Source: Bacillus timonensis
GTDB lineage: Bacteria; Bacillota; Bacilli; Bacillales; Bacillaceae_L
Reading direction: 5' to 3'
Length of the DNA stretch: 51,460 bases
Assembly: GCF_000285535.1 (NCBI RefSeq)
Contig: NZ_HE610987.1
Span: 390,704-442,163 of the forward strand
Numbering within the stretch: position 1 is the stretch's first letter; every line of letters starts with the position of its first letter. The notes beneath the pieces are model-generated. The model saw only the letters and a list, made by a program, of their open reading frames with translations, was not told the DNA's origin and ran no database searches. The position numbers and the translations under genes were made by a program. Positions 15,582 through 24,338 of the stretch are shown here, piece after piece.

Positions 15582-17516
15582 ATGAACACTGAAGTAAAAA
15601 CAGCACCTAGACCACAGCATGTATATAAAACAGAAAAACAACCTTCCCCATTCCTCGAAAAAGTAAAGCTACACGGAGAACTCATTGCAGCTTTAACAAG
15701 TGGTGTGTTAATCGCAATTGGGTGGACGTTGGGTCATTTTGAACAGAGTACTGCTTCGATTGTGACGTATCTACTCGCTTTTGTGATAGGTGGTTTTGCA
15801 AAGGCAAAAGAAGGGATTTCAGACACAATCGCTGAAAAAGAATTGAATGTGGAAATGCTAATGATATTTGCCGCAATTGGATCAGCCATCATCGGCTACT
15901 GGAATGAGGGTGCGATTTTAATCTTTATATTTGCACTAAGCGGCGCTCTTGAAACTTATACGATGAACAAAAGCCATAAGGAAATCTCCTCACTGATGGA
16001 GCTTCAGCCTGAAGAGGCAACCCTTATCCAAGACGGGATGGAAAGTGTCGTACATGTTTCATCGCTAAAAATTGGAGATGCCATTTTAGTTAAACCTGGT
16101 GAACGAATTCCTGCAGATGGAAAGCTTCTAAAGGGCGATACAAACGTGGATCAAGCAGCAATTACAGGTGAATCTCTTCCTGTACGTAAAACATTAGGTG
16201 ACGAAGTTTTTGCAGGAACAGTTAACCTTAGTGGTTCCGTTACAGTTGAAGTGACAAAGCCGAATGAAGATTCGTTGTTCCAAAAAATCATTAAGCTTGT
16301 ACAATCGGCACAAAGTGAAAAATCCCCTTCCCAACTTTTCATTGAAAAGTTTGAAGGTAAATACGTAAAGTTTGTGTTATTAGCAGTTGGTTTAATGATG
16401 TTCCTTCCCCACTTTTTATTAGCGTGGACATGGACTGAAACCTTTTACAGGGCAATGATTTTACTAGTGGTTGCATCCCCATGTGCTTTAGTTGCATCGA
16501 TTATGCCGGCGACCTTATCAGCAATTTCAAATGGGGCTCGACGAGGGATCCTATTCAAAGGTGGTATACATCTAGAGCAGCTTGGAAACTTACATGCGAT
16601 TGCATTTGATAAAACAGGTACTCTGACAAAAGGTAAGCCAGTTGTAACCGATGTGATTGTTTCAGAAACAATCGATCAAAACGAATTTTTGCGCATTGTT
16701 GCTTCTATCGAAAATCAATCCACACATCCATTGGCAGGGTCTATTGTGGCACACGCTAAATCAAATGGACAGAAGCTTGTTTCGATAGACGGAATTGAGG
16801 ATATGCCTGGATATGGTGTAAAGGCTACGGTTGGAGATGCACATTGGTTAATCGGTAAAGCTGATCTTGTTGGAAAAGAAGCTGCAGAAACTTTTAAAAA
16901 TGGCATTTCAAAACAATTGGCTTCTGAAGGAAAAACGATAGTATATGTAAAATCGGATGAAGAAATCGCTGGTATTCTCGCTTTGAAGGATGTTGTTCGT
17001 GATGATACAGTATCAGCAGTTTCCGACTTAAAGGATCTTGGAATCTTTACAGTCATGCTTACTGGTGACGGTGAAAAAACGGCTGAAGCCATTTCTAAAG
17101 AAAGCCAAGTTGACCAATATATTGCTGAATGCTTACCAGAAACTAAAGTAGGCCACATTAAAGAACTTATTTCAAAATATGATACTGTTGCCATGGTGGG
17201 TGATGGGATTAATGATGCACCTGCTTTAGCAACAGCGAATGTAGGTATTGCAATGGGGCAAGGTACGGACGTGGCACTGGAAACTGCCGATGTCGTGCTC
17301 ATGAAAAATGACCTACCTCGTATTGCCGAAGCAGTTAAACTTTCGAAACGAATGAATCGCATCATCAAACAAAATATCATCTTTTCAATCAGCGTCATTA
17401 CGCTGTTGATTCTCTCAAACTTCTTTCAATTCATTGATCTCCCATTTGGTGTGATTGGTCATGAAGGAAGTACAATACTCGTCATATTAAATGGACTTCG
17501 ACTTTTGAAATCATAA
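15582..17516 (+). CDS. pfeT: Heavy-metal P1B-type ATPase, PfeT/ZosA-like
   Basis: 644 residues, without an N-terminal metal-binding HMA domain. Motifs in order: TGES actuator loop (ITGESLPVRK), the membrane metal motif SPC (ASPCALVASIMPATLS), phosphorylation site DKTGTLTKGK, nucleotide-binding STHPLAGS, and hinge GDGINDAPAL. The length and lack of HMA domain fit B. subtilis PfeT (earlier ZosA), an Fe2+ efflux pump of the peroxide and iron response. CadA-like Zn/Cd export is the alternative. The ATG at 15582 has GGAGG 8 bp upstream. Upstream PerR- and Fur-like sites support the iron role. Terminator at 17522. Confidence 0.85.
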   Translation: MNTEVKTAPRPQHVYKTEKQPSPFLEKVKLHGELIAALTSGVLIAIGWTLGHFEQSTASIVTYLLAFVIGGFAKAKEGISDTIAEKELNVEMLMIFAAIGSAIIGYWNEGAILIFIFALSGALETYTMNKSHKEISSLMELQPEEATLIQDGMESVVHVSSLKIGDAILVKPGERIPADGKLLKGDTNVDQAAITGESLPVRKTLGDEVFAGTVNLSGSVTVEVTKPNEDSLFQKIIKLVQSAQSEKSPSQLFIEKFEGKYVKFVLLAVGLMMFLPHFLLAWTWTETFYRAMILLVVASPCALVASIMPATLSAISNGARRGILFKGGIHLEQLGNLHAIAFDKTGTLTKGKPVVTDVIVSETIDQNEFLRIVASIENQSTHPLAGSIVAHAKSNGQKLVSIDGIEDMPGYGVKATVGDAHWLIGKADLVGKEAAETFKNGISKQLASEGKTIVYVKSDEEIAGILALKDVVRDDTVSAVSDLKDLGIFTVMLTGDGEKTAEAISKESQVDQYIAECLPETKVGHIKELISKYDTVAMVGDGINDAPALATANVGIAMGQGTDVALETADVVLMKNDLPRIAEAVKLSKRMNRIIKQNIIFSISVITLLILSNFFQFIDLPFGVIGHEGSTILVILNGLRLLKS

Positions 17517-17521
17517 CAGGA

Positions 17522-17555
17522 AAGGACTTGACCTCATATGGTCAAGTCCTTGTTT
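17522..17555. terminator. pfeT terminator
   Basis: AAGGACTTGACC/GGTCAAGTCCTT perfect stem, then TGTTTATTTT. Confidence 0.85.
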
Positions 17556-17560
17556 ATTTT

Positions 17561-17590
17561 GGGGACCAGTAGAACCGTCCCTCTGGTTCC
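17561..17590. repeat. REP-like GGGACGGTTCT repeat, single copy
   Basis: Reverse-orientation copy (core AGAACCGTCCC) with arms GGGGACCAG and CTGGTTCC. Its last base is the first base of the stop codon of the minus-strand small gene at 17590. Confidence 0.8.
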
Positions 17591-17688
17591 TAATGGTAGC
17601 CGTTGCTGCCGTTTGCTGAACCGCTTGTTTTTTGTTTTGGACTATTTTTCTTTCCTTTTTGTTTCGTTCCACCGTCTTTTTTAGACAT
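17590..17688 (-). CDS. 32-residue basic small protein
   Basis: Reads MSKKDGGTKQKGKKNSPKQK then TSGSANGSNGYH and stops at TAG. It has a textbook ribosome site (GGAGG, 8-bp spacing). Lysine, glycine and serine dominate; no membrane helix. Family not recognised; composition recalls small acid-soluble spore proteins or intrinsically disordered nucleic-acid-binding peptides, but this is only similarity of composition. The stop codon touches a REP-like repeat, so the original C-terminus may have been different. Confidence 0.6.
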   Translation of the reverse strand: MSKKDGGTKQKGKKNSPKQKTSGSANGSNGYH

Positions 17689-17767
17689 ATAAAGGCCTCC
17701 TTAAATTGTTCTTACACCTTTATTATCTCTCGCTACCTATTTTCCATGAAGGTAACTTCCGGTAAAA

Positions 17768-18607
17768 TTATCGACCGTCCCTAATGCGATGGCAGTTTAA
17801 AATGGCATTAATTTCTCCACCTATGATGATAATCATCGCTGATAAATAAAACCAAATCATGAGAACAATAATGGCTCCTAGACTTCCATATGTCGTGGAA
17901 TAATGTCCAAAGCTATTCACATAATATGAAAATGCAAGGGAAACAAACATCCAGCCAAAGGTTGCAAAAAAGGCTCCTGATATGATTTCTTTAATTTTTA
18001 ACGGGCGGTTGGGCGCAACCCAATACAAAAAGGTAAATACGATAAACAAGATTGCCGCACTCACAATCCATCGAATACCATTCCAAATATCCAGAAATTC
18101 TTCAGACAAGCCAAAAGAGGAAAAGATAAAAATCCCAATTTGCTTTCCGAATACCGGTAATAATAAAGCAACAATGATGACAAAAATCATCCCGAAGGTC
18201 AATAAGATCGAAATTCCTCTCGTAAAAAAGAAGTTCCGTGTTTCTTTTACATCATACGCTTTATTAAATGCACGAACGACTGCATTAATTCCATTAGAGG
18301 ACGACCATAACGTACCAATGATTCCTATCGATAACAGTCCACCTTTTTGAGAACCAACTATGAAATTGAGGTTTTCTTCAATTAACTCAACTGTACCTTC
18401 AGGAGCGTACTGACTAACAAACGCCAAAACATCTATTTGAGAAATTGGTAAATACCCTATCAGAGTCACTAGAAAGATTAAAAATGGGAATAAAGAAAGC
18501 AAGAAAAAATAGGCAAGCTCTGCAGAAAGACTCCCTACTTCATCTTCCTTATATCGCAAAATTAATTCCTTAATAAACCGCAAATCTAAGGTTCGAATTT
18601 GGGTCAT
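17768..18607 (-). CDS. yfkH: YihY/BrkB-family membrane protein (YfkH)
   Basis: 279 residues with six to seven membrane helices. Characteristic segments are ELAYFFLLSLFPFLIFLVTL, GIIGTLWSSSNGINAVVRAF (about residue 95), FLYWVAPNRPLKIKEIISGA, and YGSLGAIIVLMIWFYLSAMI. These identify the YihY/UPF0761 family, once wrongly called ribonuclease BN; function unresolved. It follows yfkI by 4 bp and matches B. subtilis yfkH. Confidence 0.88.
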   Translation of the reverse strand: MTQIRTLDLRFIKELILRYKEDEVGSLSAELAYFFLLSLFPFLIFLVTLIGYLPISQIDVLAFVSQYAPEGTVELIEENLNFIVGSQKGGLLSIGIIGTLWSSSNGINAVVRAFNKAYDVKETRNFFFTRGISILLTFGMIFVIIVALLLPVFGKQIGIFIFSSFGLSEEFLDIWNGIRWIVSAAILFIVFTFLYWVAPNRPLKIKEIISGAFFATFGWMFVSLAFSYYVNSFGHYSTTYGSLGAIIVLMIWFYLSAMIIIIGGEINAILNCHRIRDGR

Positions 18608-18611
18608 TTTT

Positions 18612-18965
18612 TCACCTCTCTATATTATCGTCCCTAATTACCTCCATTTTATTAGAAATTGTGTTCTTAGTTTCTTTCACTGTTTCAACGATTTCTGGTG
18701 TTGTTTCAACAATTTCATTCACTTTCGAAGTTACAATGCGAACGTCCTCCGCTACCTGCTCGATGGTTGAACGAACCACGTTGAACTGGTCTTTTACAAG
18801 CTCTGTATAACCCTGCGGATTTTTCATGACGTCTACGCATTTTTTACCAACTCTTTTACTAGTATGTAAAAATTGCTCTCTTGTTTCCTTATCCACTAAA
18901 GAAATTGCTGCACCAAGGACAGCCCCTATGACCATGCCTTCCACCATTTTATTGCGTTTTGCCAA
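18612..18965 (-). CDS. yfkI: YtxH-like small protein (YfkI)
   Basis: 117 residues starting MAKRNKMVEGMVIGAVLGAA, a glycine-rich hydrophobic N-terminus typical of YtxH-domain proteins, followed by a long charged helix (VRSTIEQVAEDVRIVTSKVN) probably forming a coiled coil. Likely anchored to the membrane. TTG at 18965 is chosen because AAAGGAG lies 8 bp upstream; the longer reading frame would start inside yfkJ. Its ribosome site overlaps the yfkJ end, so yfkJ-yfkI-yfkH form an operon. Confidence 0.75.
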   Translation of the reverse strand: MAKRNKMVEGMVIGAVLGAAISLVDKETREQFLHTSKRVGKKCVDVMKNPQGYTELVKDQFNVVRSTIEQVAEDVRIVTSKVNEIVETTPEIVETVKETKNTISNKMEVIRDDNIER

Positions 18966-18970
18966 GAGTA

Positions 18971-19450
18971 TTACTCCTTTCCAACTAGATTTTCCTTTTT
19001 GATGACTTCTAAAAGACATTTACAACCGTTACTTACAAGCTCGTATGTTTCATCAAAATTTCCAGTGTAATACGGGTCTGGTACATCTGTAACCTTGCTA
19101 TCATCGACAAAATCAAGGAGTCGTTTTATTTGACCTGTTTTTTCGTTACCCGTCATTTTTTGTAAGTTCTTTAAGTTGTCAGAGTCCATCGCAATAATAT
19201 AGTCAAATTGACCAAGGTCCTCTGGCAACACCTTACGTGCTTGAATCCCTTCAAAGGAAACTTTATACTTGGTTAAAATGGTCTGCGTACCTTTATGTGG
19301 GGGATGTCCGATATGCCAATCCCCAGTTCCTGCAGAATCAACTTGGATGTCATCAGCAAGTCCCTCTTTTTTTACTAAATCTCGAAAAATGGCCTCCGCC
19401 ATCGGTGATCTACAAATATTTCCTAAACAAACAAATAAAACTTTAATCAT
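18971..19450 (-). CDS. yfkJ: Low-molecular-weight protein tyrosine phosphatase
   Basis: 159 residues. The P-loop VLFVCLGNICRSPMAEA carries the catalytic C(X)4NxCRS-type signature (CLGNICRS) at residues 7-14, and the general acid aspartate lies in DVPDPYYTG near residue 124. This is the LMW-PTP family; B. subtilis YfkJ dephosphorylates protein tyrosines and is stress linked. The ATG at 19450 has AAGGAG 9 bp upstream; the longer frame to 19567 is spurious. First gene of the yfkJ-yfkI-yfkH operon, divergent from yfkK. Confidence 0.92.
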   Translation of the reverse strand: MIKVLFVCLGNICRSPMAEAIFRDLVKKEGLADDIQVDSAGTGDWHIGHPPHKGTQTILTKYKVSFEGIQARKVLPEDLGQFDYIIAMDSDNLKNLQKMTGNEKTGQIKRLLDFVDDSKVTDVPDPYYTGNFDETYELVSNGCKCLLEVIKKENLVGKE

Positions 19451-19554
19451 ATGTATTTTCTCCTTCATGTTATGTATTTCTGTGTTCTTCCATATTAAAT
19501 AATAGCAGAAACGTGATACAATAAGAATACACTGAAAACTGAAAGGATGAAAAC

Positions 19555-19779
19555 ATGGACCTCTCACAAAAGTCGGTTGAAAACGTAGAGTTTATGATAG
19601 AGAAGATTAAAGAAAAATTGAAGGTTCTTAACATAGGTGCAATTAAGCCTTCCCATTTTGATGAAGAAATGTACGAGGAATTAAAAGATATTTACGATCT
19701 CACCATGAAAAAGAACTCATTCAGCCCAAACGAAATGCAGGCACTTGTGGAAGAGCTCGGAAGCTTACGAAAAAAATAA
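19555..19779 (+). CDS. yfkK: DUF1128 family protein (YfkK)
   Basis: 74 residues starting [20 protein letters not shown] and ending [15 protein letters not shown]; all-helical and charged. Matches DUF1128/YfkK, a small Bacillales family of unknown function, in the expected place opposite yfkJ. GAAAGGATG ribosome site precedes the ATG. Confidence 0.88.
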   Translation: MDLSQKSVENVEFMIEKIKEKLKVLNIGAIKPSHFDEEMYEELKDIYDLTMKKNSFSPNEMQALVEELGSLRKK

Positions 19780-19796
19780 ATCATACATAGTGATGA

Positions 19797-19820
19797 TGGC
19801 GGCCATTTGGTCGCTTTTTT
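19797..19820 (+). terminator. yfkK terminator
   Basis: GCGGCC/GGTCGC (one G-T pair) stem at 19799-19814 followed by TTTTTT. Confidence 0.65.
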
Positions 19821-20011
19821 GATTGGTTACGTATTAGGATACGGCAATTAGATGGTTGGAAAGGAAATTTTATGTAAGACGCAATGACATTTTTCCGGTA
19901 ATTCAGTCAATAACTTTCCCCCGCTGCATATACGTATAGAAAGGGGCAATTTGTTAAAGAAAGGTTTCATGTGCTGCATGTCATCTGTGGTCAAACCGCA
20001 GTGTGGCAATG

Positions 20012-20028
20012 CCCCATTTAAAGGGGGG
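20012..20028 (+). promoter_or_regulatory. Hairpin hiding a ribosome site
   Basis: CCCC (20012-20015) can pair with the GGGGGG ribosome site (20023-20028) of the 47-residue membrane protein, a possible translational control. Inference. Confidence 0.35.
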
Positions 20029-20035
20029 AATACAT

Positions 20036-20179
20036 GTGCTAGGACTTTGGCTAACGCTTATAGGCATGGCTGTGTTGTATTTTGTCTCCGCTGGATTCTG
20101 GTTTTACTTTGTCGCAACATCGATGGATATCGATGACTCCACAAAAATCGACCCAATCCCAACAGATCGCGATTATTAA
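20036..20179 (+). CDS. 47-residue single-span membrane protein
   Basis: GTG start with GGGGGG 7 bp upstream. Sequence: MLGLWLTLIGMAVLYFVSAG, FWFYFVATS as one membrane helix, then the acidic tail MDIDDSTKIDPIPTDRDY. Size and shape recall small accessory subunits of membrane complexes, but I do not recognise the family. Two hairpins and a T-run follow the stop. A competing frame from TTG 19951 (Cys-rich) overlaps it and looks less real. Confidence 0.6.
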   Translation: MLGLWLTLIGMAVLYFVSAGFWFYFVATSMDIDDSTKIDPIPTDRDY

Positions 20180-20182
20180 AGA

Positions 20183-20243
20183 AGCCACGCCCTCTAAGGG
20201 CATGGCTCATACAGTGTAGGCGAAACTCGTCTACGCTTTTTTA
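20183..20243. terminator. Double hairpin between small ORF and treA
   Basis: AGCCACGCCCT/AGGGCATGGCT (20183-20207), then GTGTAGGCGA/TCGTCTACGC (20214-20236) followed by TTTTTT. The treA stop codon (20231-20233) is in the second stem. Confidence 0.7.
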
Positions 20244-21922
20244 ATTAAATGGTACACAACTGATTCGTAAGGACGAAGATTCAATCCTGTTGAAATATCC
20301 GTTTGAGAATCCCCATAGTTGGAAATGAGAAGATCTGTCGTATAATTTTCGATTTGAATACTTTCAGGAACCTGGAATGTGGTTTCCTTTCCGTAAAAAT
20401 TATTTACGACAAGAAGTTTCTCACTATCCCCATTTCTTACATAAGCAAAGATTTCTGAATGATCCTCAACCAATAATTCATAATCCCCATACGTAATAAT
20501 GTCGTATTCTTTTCGTAGTTTTATCAATTTTTGATAGTGATAAAACACTGAGTTTTTATCTTCTATTGCTTTTTCTACGTTGATTGTTTTGTAATTAGCA
20601 GCAACATTAATCCACGGTGTACCGCTCGTGAAGCCTGCATGCTCTGATCCGTCCCACTGTACAGGTGTACGTGAATTATCACGTGATTTTTGTTTTAAAA
20701 TCTCGATAATTTGTTCGTTGCTCATTCCCTGTTCTTTTTTAATGTTATAGATGTTTAGAGATTCAACATCTCGATATTCTGAGATGTCATCGAATTTCGG
20801 ATTGGTCATTCCGATTTCTTCACCTTGATAAATATAAGGCGTACCTTGCATCATATGAATGGTTGTTGCAAGCATTTTTGCAGATTCTGTTAAATACTTG
20901 TCATCATCACCATATCTCGATACAATACGTGGCTGGTCATGGTTGCACCAAAATAACGCATTCCAGCCGCCACCCTTATGCATTTCTACCTGCCAAGTTG
21001 AAAGGATTTGCTTTAACGCTTGGAAGTCAAAATCTGCAACTGTCCACTTATCACCGTTCGGATAGTCTACTTTTAAATGGTGAAAATTAAAGGTCATACT
21101 TAGCTCATTGCGGTCAGGATTCGAATATTTAATACAATCCTCAATTGTCGTTGAAGACATTTCCCCAACCGTCATACTATCGTATTTCGAAAACACATTC
21201 TGGTTCATTTCGTGCATAAACTCATGTACGCGTGGCCCATCTGTATAAAACTTTCGGCCGTCACCAGGAGGCACAGATCCGTCATCATCAGGGAAACGCT
21301 GGTCTTTTGAGATAAGATTGATAACATCTAATCGGAAACCATCTACCCCTTTTTCAAACCAAAAAGTCATCATGTCATACACTTTTTTACGTACCTCTTC
21401 GTTTTCCCAATTAAGGTCAGCCTGGGTAACGTCAAAAAGGTGAAGATAGTATTGGCCCGTTTGTTCATCATACTCCCAGGCATTCCCTCCAAATTTTGAT
21501 TCCCAATTCGTTGGCTCATGACCGTCTTTTGGATCCTTCCAAATATAAAAATCGCGATATGGATTATCCTTTGATTTTCGAGACTGTTTGAACCATTCAT
21601 TTTCAGTCGATGTATGGTTGACGACGATATCCATGATGATTTTGATGCCACGAGTATGTGCTTCTTCAAGCAAGCGGTCAAAATCCTCCATCGTTCCATA
21701 TTCTTCTTGAATCGCAAAGTAATCACTGATGTCGTACCCATTGTCTCGCTGCGGAGATTTGTATATAGGCGTTAACCAAATAACATCAATACCTAATGCT
21801 TTTAAGTAATCAAGTTTTTCAATAATCCCCTGTAGGTCTCCGAGACCATTTCCAGTCGTATCATTAAAACTCTTTGGATAAATTTGATAAACTACAGATT
21901 TCTTCCACCAAGGTTGTTCCAA
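20231..21922 (-). CDS. treA: Trehalose-6-phosphate hydrolase
   Basis: 563 residues, the size of TreA. GH13 motifs: DIVVNHTS (region I, about 97-104), DGFRLDVIN (nucleophile Asp near 199), VGEMSS (acid/base Glu near 254), and WCNHDQPR (stabiliser Asp near 325). The segments NWESKFGG, ADLNWENEEVRKKVYDMM and GGGWNALFWCNHDQPR agree with B. subtilis TreA rather than MalL. It cleaves trehalose 6-phosphate to glucose and glucose 6-phosphate in the cytosol. No treP (PTS permease) or treR is in the window, so treA stands alone. A TreR-like operator sits in its promoter. Confidence 0.88.
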   Translation of the reverse strand: MEQPWWKKSVVYQIYPKSFNDTTGNGLGDLQGIIEKLDYLKALGIDVIWLTPIYKSPQRDNGYDISDYFAIQEEYGTMEDFDRLLEEAHTRGIKIIMDIVVNHTSTENEWFKQSRKSKDNPYRDFYIWKDPKDGHEPTNWESKFGGNAWEYDEQTGQYYLHLFDVTQADLNWENEEVRKKVYDMMTFWFEKGVDGFRLDVINLISKDQRFPDDDGSVPPGDGRKFYTDGPRVHEFMHEMNQNVFSKYDSMTVGEMSSTTIEDCIKYSNPDRNELSMTFNFHHLKVDYPNGDKWTVADFDFQALKQILSTWQVEMHKGGGWNALFWCNHDQPRIVSRYGDDDKYLTESAKMLATTIHMMQGTPYIYQGEEIGMTNPKFDDISEYRDVESLNIYNIKKEQGMSNEQIIEILKQKSRDNSRTPVQWDGSEHAGFTSGTPWINVAANYKTINVEKAIEDKNSVFYHYQKLIKLRKEYDIITYGDYELLVEDHSEIFAYVRNGDSEKLLVVNNFYGKETTFQVPESIQIENYTTDLLISNYGDSQTDISTGLNLRPYESVVYHLIKKA

Positions 21923-21993
21923 TTGCTACACCACCATATTCGTAATTCATGTTTGTAGTATGACTTAAACAAAACAAACTTATTTGTAGTTGT

Positions 21994-22022
21994 AGTTTAA
22001 CTTGTATATACAAGTTAGTCAA
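21994..22022 (-). promoter_or_regulatory. treA promoter with TreR-like operator
   Basis: On the minus strand TTGACT (22022-22017), 17-bp spacer, TAAACT (21999-21994). The spacer is filled by the perfect palindrome AACTTGTATATACAAGTT (21999-22016), matching known TreR operators (TTGTATATACAA core). Confidence 0.75.
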
Positions 22023-22142
22023 CTAATCTAACCGCAATGGATGATGTGGTGTCTTCACTGTTGTATTTTATAAAAACTGTCACTATTTGATGGTTACTGC
22101 AGCTATATCAGAAATACTGCCACTGCCCTAGAAATACCGCAA

Positions 22143-22526
22143 CTACCCGTTTTGGCGCTTGTCCACTTCACTCTTTAGTACTTCCCTCAAAACAACGGCC
22201 TGATTATGAACTTCATCCTTTGCACCAAAAAGGAGAGTGACTTTCCCTTCCCCTGCCATTTCTAGCAACTGTTCCACCGCTATTTTCTTCTCTTCATCCT
22301 TCTCTAATTCTTTTATGTAATGTTCCTTGAATTCTTCAAATCTTTCTGGTTTGTGGTTAAATTCTTTGCGTAATTCCGTGCTTGGGGCAACATCTTTCAT
22401 CCACAAATCAAGTTGTGCTTTTTCCTTTGAAATTCCTCGAGGCCAAATGCGATCAACCAATATTCTTTTTCCGTCTTTTGCATCAGCTGGCTCATAAATT
22501 CGTTTTAACTTCACATTTTTAATCAT
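22143..22526 (-). CDS. DUF488 family protein
   Basis: 127 residues. Signature segments VKLKRIYEPADAKDGKRILV, DRIWPRGISKEKAQLDLWMK, and VTLLFGAKDEVHNQAVVL match the YeaO-like DUF488 family of unknown function; some relatives are linked to DNA or metal stress. Cytosolic. ATG at 22526 is preceded by AGAAAGGAAAAAG. A terminator-like hairpin separates it from the DnaJ-type gene upstream on the same strand. Confidence 0.85.
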   Translation of the reverse strand: MIKNVKLKRIYEPADAKDGKRILVDRIWPRGISKEKAQLDLWMKDVAPSTELRKEFNHKPERFEEFKEHYIKELEKDEEKKIAVEQLLEMAGEGKVTLLFGAKDEVHNQAVVLREVLKSEVDKRQNG

Positions 22527-22550
22527 ATTTCTTTTTCCTTTCTAATAGAA

Positions 22551-22582
22551 AAGGGCAAAACGCAATGTTTTGACCCCTTCAT
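22551..22582 (-). terminator. Terminator of the DnaJ-type gene
   Basis: AAGGGCAAAAC pairs with GTTTTGACCCCTT with a two-base bulge; T-run on the minus strand. Confidence 0.5.
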
Positions 22583-22585
22583 TTT

Positions 22586-22957
22586 TTATTTAAATTTATT
22601 ATGCAATTTCATTTGATAGTCCTTAAAAACGGAAGAATGCGATGTCTTTCTATTTTTTAAAATTTGGTTTAAGCGAAATTGTTTTTCGTTTAGCTTTCTT
22701 TGGTAAATGACCCGCTGTTCTTCATCCTCACAGTTTTCTAGTAGATTTTCAATTGTGAGCAATTCTTTCTTAATTTCAGTTTCTTCATTAATGAGTCCTG
22801 CATTTTTCATGACACGATATGCCATACGAAGATCTTCAGGAATCGCCGAATCGTCATCAAGCTTAAGGGGTTTTCCATATCCGGGTAAGTTGTCAAATTC
22901 CCCATCCTTATAGGCCTTGCGAATTTTATCCTCTGACACGATACTTGAAAAATCCAT
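22586..22957 (-). CDS. DnaJ-homologue subfamily C28-like protein (DUF1992)
   Basis: 123 residues. The N-terminal segment IRKAYKDGEFDNLPGYGKPL is the strongly conserved DUF1992/DNAJC28 motif; the rest is helical and charged (LLTIENLLENCEDEEQRVIY). Despite the name there is no J domain with HPD. Function unknown. ATG at 22957 has GGAGGG upstream (the reverse of ccctcc at 22970). Confidence 0.85.
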   Translation of the reverse strand: MDFSSIVSEDKIRKAYKDGEFDNLPGYGKPLKLDDDSAIPEDLRMAYRVMKNAGLINEETEIKKELLTIENLLENCEDEEQRVIYQRKLNEKQFRLNQILKNRKTSHSSVFKDYQMKLHNKFK

Positions 22958-23074
22958 TGCTACGCCCTCCTTTTTGGGAGTGATTCATCTATTACTATTT
23001 TACGTGTTTTTTGAACATATTGCCATTCTCCTCATATATTTCTCCTATATTTCATTTTTTACAATATGACAACA

Positions 23075-23104
23075 ACCCCCAAAAATCGACATATTTTCAT
23101 GAAT
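23075..23104 (+). promoter_or_regulatory. Possible SigI promoter of mreBH
   Basis: AACAACCCCC (23071-23080) resembles the ACCCCC -35 element of SigI promoters; about 20 bp later CATGAATT is a weak match to the CGAA -10. mreBH is a SigI-dependent heat-shock gene in B. subtilis. Inference. Confidence 0.35.
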
Positions 23105-23237
23105 TCTTATAAGGTGAAGTGGGTTAAAATGACTACTCATTTAAATAGATAAAAAATAGTAGCTAAAAATGTTTTGGACAAACATCTTTAGTCTATTAGA
23201 CATATAACCCCAAACTCTTAGAAGGATGGAGATAAAA

Positions 23238-24245
23238 ATGTTTTCAAACGTTGAAATAGGTATTGATTTAGGAACTGCAAATATTTTGGTATACAGTAAA
23301 AATAAAGGCATCATCATTAATGAACCATCCGTTGTTGCGATTGACACTGAAAATAACAGAGTTGTTGCGGTAGGAACAGATGCGAAAAGGATGATTGGAA
23401 AGACGCCTGAGAAGATTGTGGCAATCCGTCCTTTACGTAAAGGTGTTATTGCTGATTTCAATGTTACAGCCGACATGCTTCGTCATATTATGAAAAAAGC
23501 AAGTCAAAAAATCGGCTACTCCCTACGCAAGCCAAATGTGGTTGTTTGTACACCATCTGGGTCAACTTCTGTTGAACGACGCGCCATTCAGGATGCAATT
23601 AAACAATGTGGTGCCAAACAAGTGTACTTGATTGAAGAACCAGTTGCTGCTGCTGTTGGCTCTGATTTACCGGTTGATGAACCAGTTGCGAACGTAATCG
23701 TAGATATCGGTGGAGGCAATACGGAAGTTGCGATTATTTCCTTTGGCGGTGTTGTGAGCTGCAACTCCATTCGGATTGGCGGAGACCAGTTTGATGAAGA
23801 TATCATCCAATATGTACGAAAAAAATACAATGTTCTGATTGGGGAACATACAGCTGAACAGATAAAATTTGAAATTGGCTATGCCCTTGTTGATCATGAG
23901 ATTAAAACAATGGACATTCGCGGCCGCGACCTTGTTACAGGTTTACCTAAAACCATTTCATTGCGTTCAACTGAGGTTCAAGAAACATTAAAAGAGTCAT
24001 TACTTCATATTTTAGAAACTATTCGTGCGACATTAGAGGACTGCCCACCGGAATTAAGTGGCGATATTGTGGATCGCGGGGTTATTTTAACAGGTGGTGG
24101 AGCATTACTAAATGGCATGCAGGAGTGGCTCAGCCAGGAAATCATTGTTCCAGTCCACATTGCACCAAACCCACTAGAATCAGTCGCAATTGGAACCGGA
24201 CGCTCCCTAAGCATCATCACAAAACTCCACAAAATTGCAAAATAG
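23238..24245 (+). CDS. mreBH: Rod-shape protein MreBH
   Basis: 335 residues. Actin-fold motifs: [14 protein letters not shown] (phosphate 1), [12 protein letters not shown]-type [20 protein letters not shown] (phosphate 2), and [11 protein letters not shown] (adenosine). The start [20 protein letters not shown] and the end [17 protein letters not shown] align best with MreBH among MreB, Mbl and MreBH. It polymerises under the membrane and steers cell-wall synthesis and LytE. ATG at 23238 has AAGGATGGAG upstream. The stop is 8 bp before a REP-like repeat that could act as its terminator. Confidence 0.88.
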   Translation: MFSNVEIGIDLGTANILVYSKNKGIIINEPSVVAIDTENNRVVAVGTDAKRMIGKTPEKIVAIRPLRKGVIADFNVTADMLRHIMKKASQKIGYSLRKPNVVVCTPSGSTSVERRAIQDAIKQCGAKQVYLIEEPVAAAVGSDLPVDEPVANVIVDIGGGNTEVAIISFGGVVSCNSIRIGGDQFDEDIIQYVRKKYNVLIGEHTAEQIKFEIGYALVDHEIKTMDIRGRDLVTGLPKTISLRSTEVQETLKESLLHILETIRATLEDCPPELSGDIVDRGVILTGGGALLNGMQEWLSQEIIVPVHIAPNPLESVAIGTGRSLSIITKLHKIAK

Positions 24246-24252
24246 GAGCCAA

Positions 24253-24338
24253 GGGGAGCCAAGGGGACGGTTCTCTTGGTCCCCTTTAATCAGAATTATT
24301 TGACATAAAGGAACCACAAGAACCGTCCCTATGGTTCC
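24253..24338. repeat. REP-like repeats, inverted pair
   Basis: Copy 1 at 24253-24284 (forward, GGGGACGGTTCTCTTGG core) and copy 2 at 24310-24338 (reverse, AGAACCGTCCC), separated by an AT-rich spacer with AATCAGAATTATTTGACA. Copy 2 lies inside the 3' end of the FUSC reading frame. Confidence 0.85.

Noticed and set aside
16715-17398. 227-codon open frame on the minus strand
   Set aside because: Antisense shadow of the pfeT-like ATPase; no ribosome site and no family features.
19951-20136. 61-codon Cys-rich frame
   Set aside because: It overlaps the better-supported 47-residue membrane protein and its second half is clearly the shadow frame.
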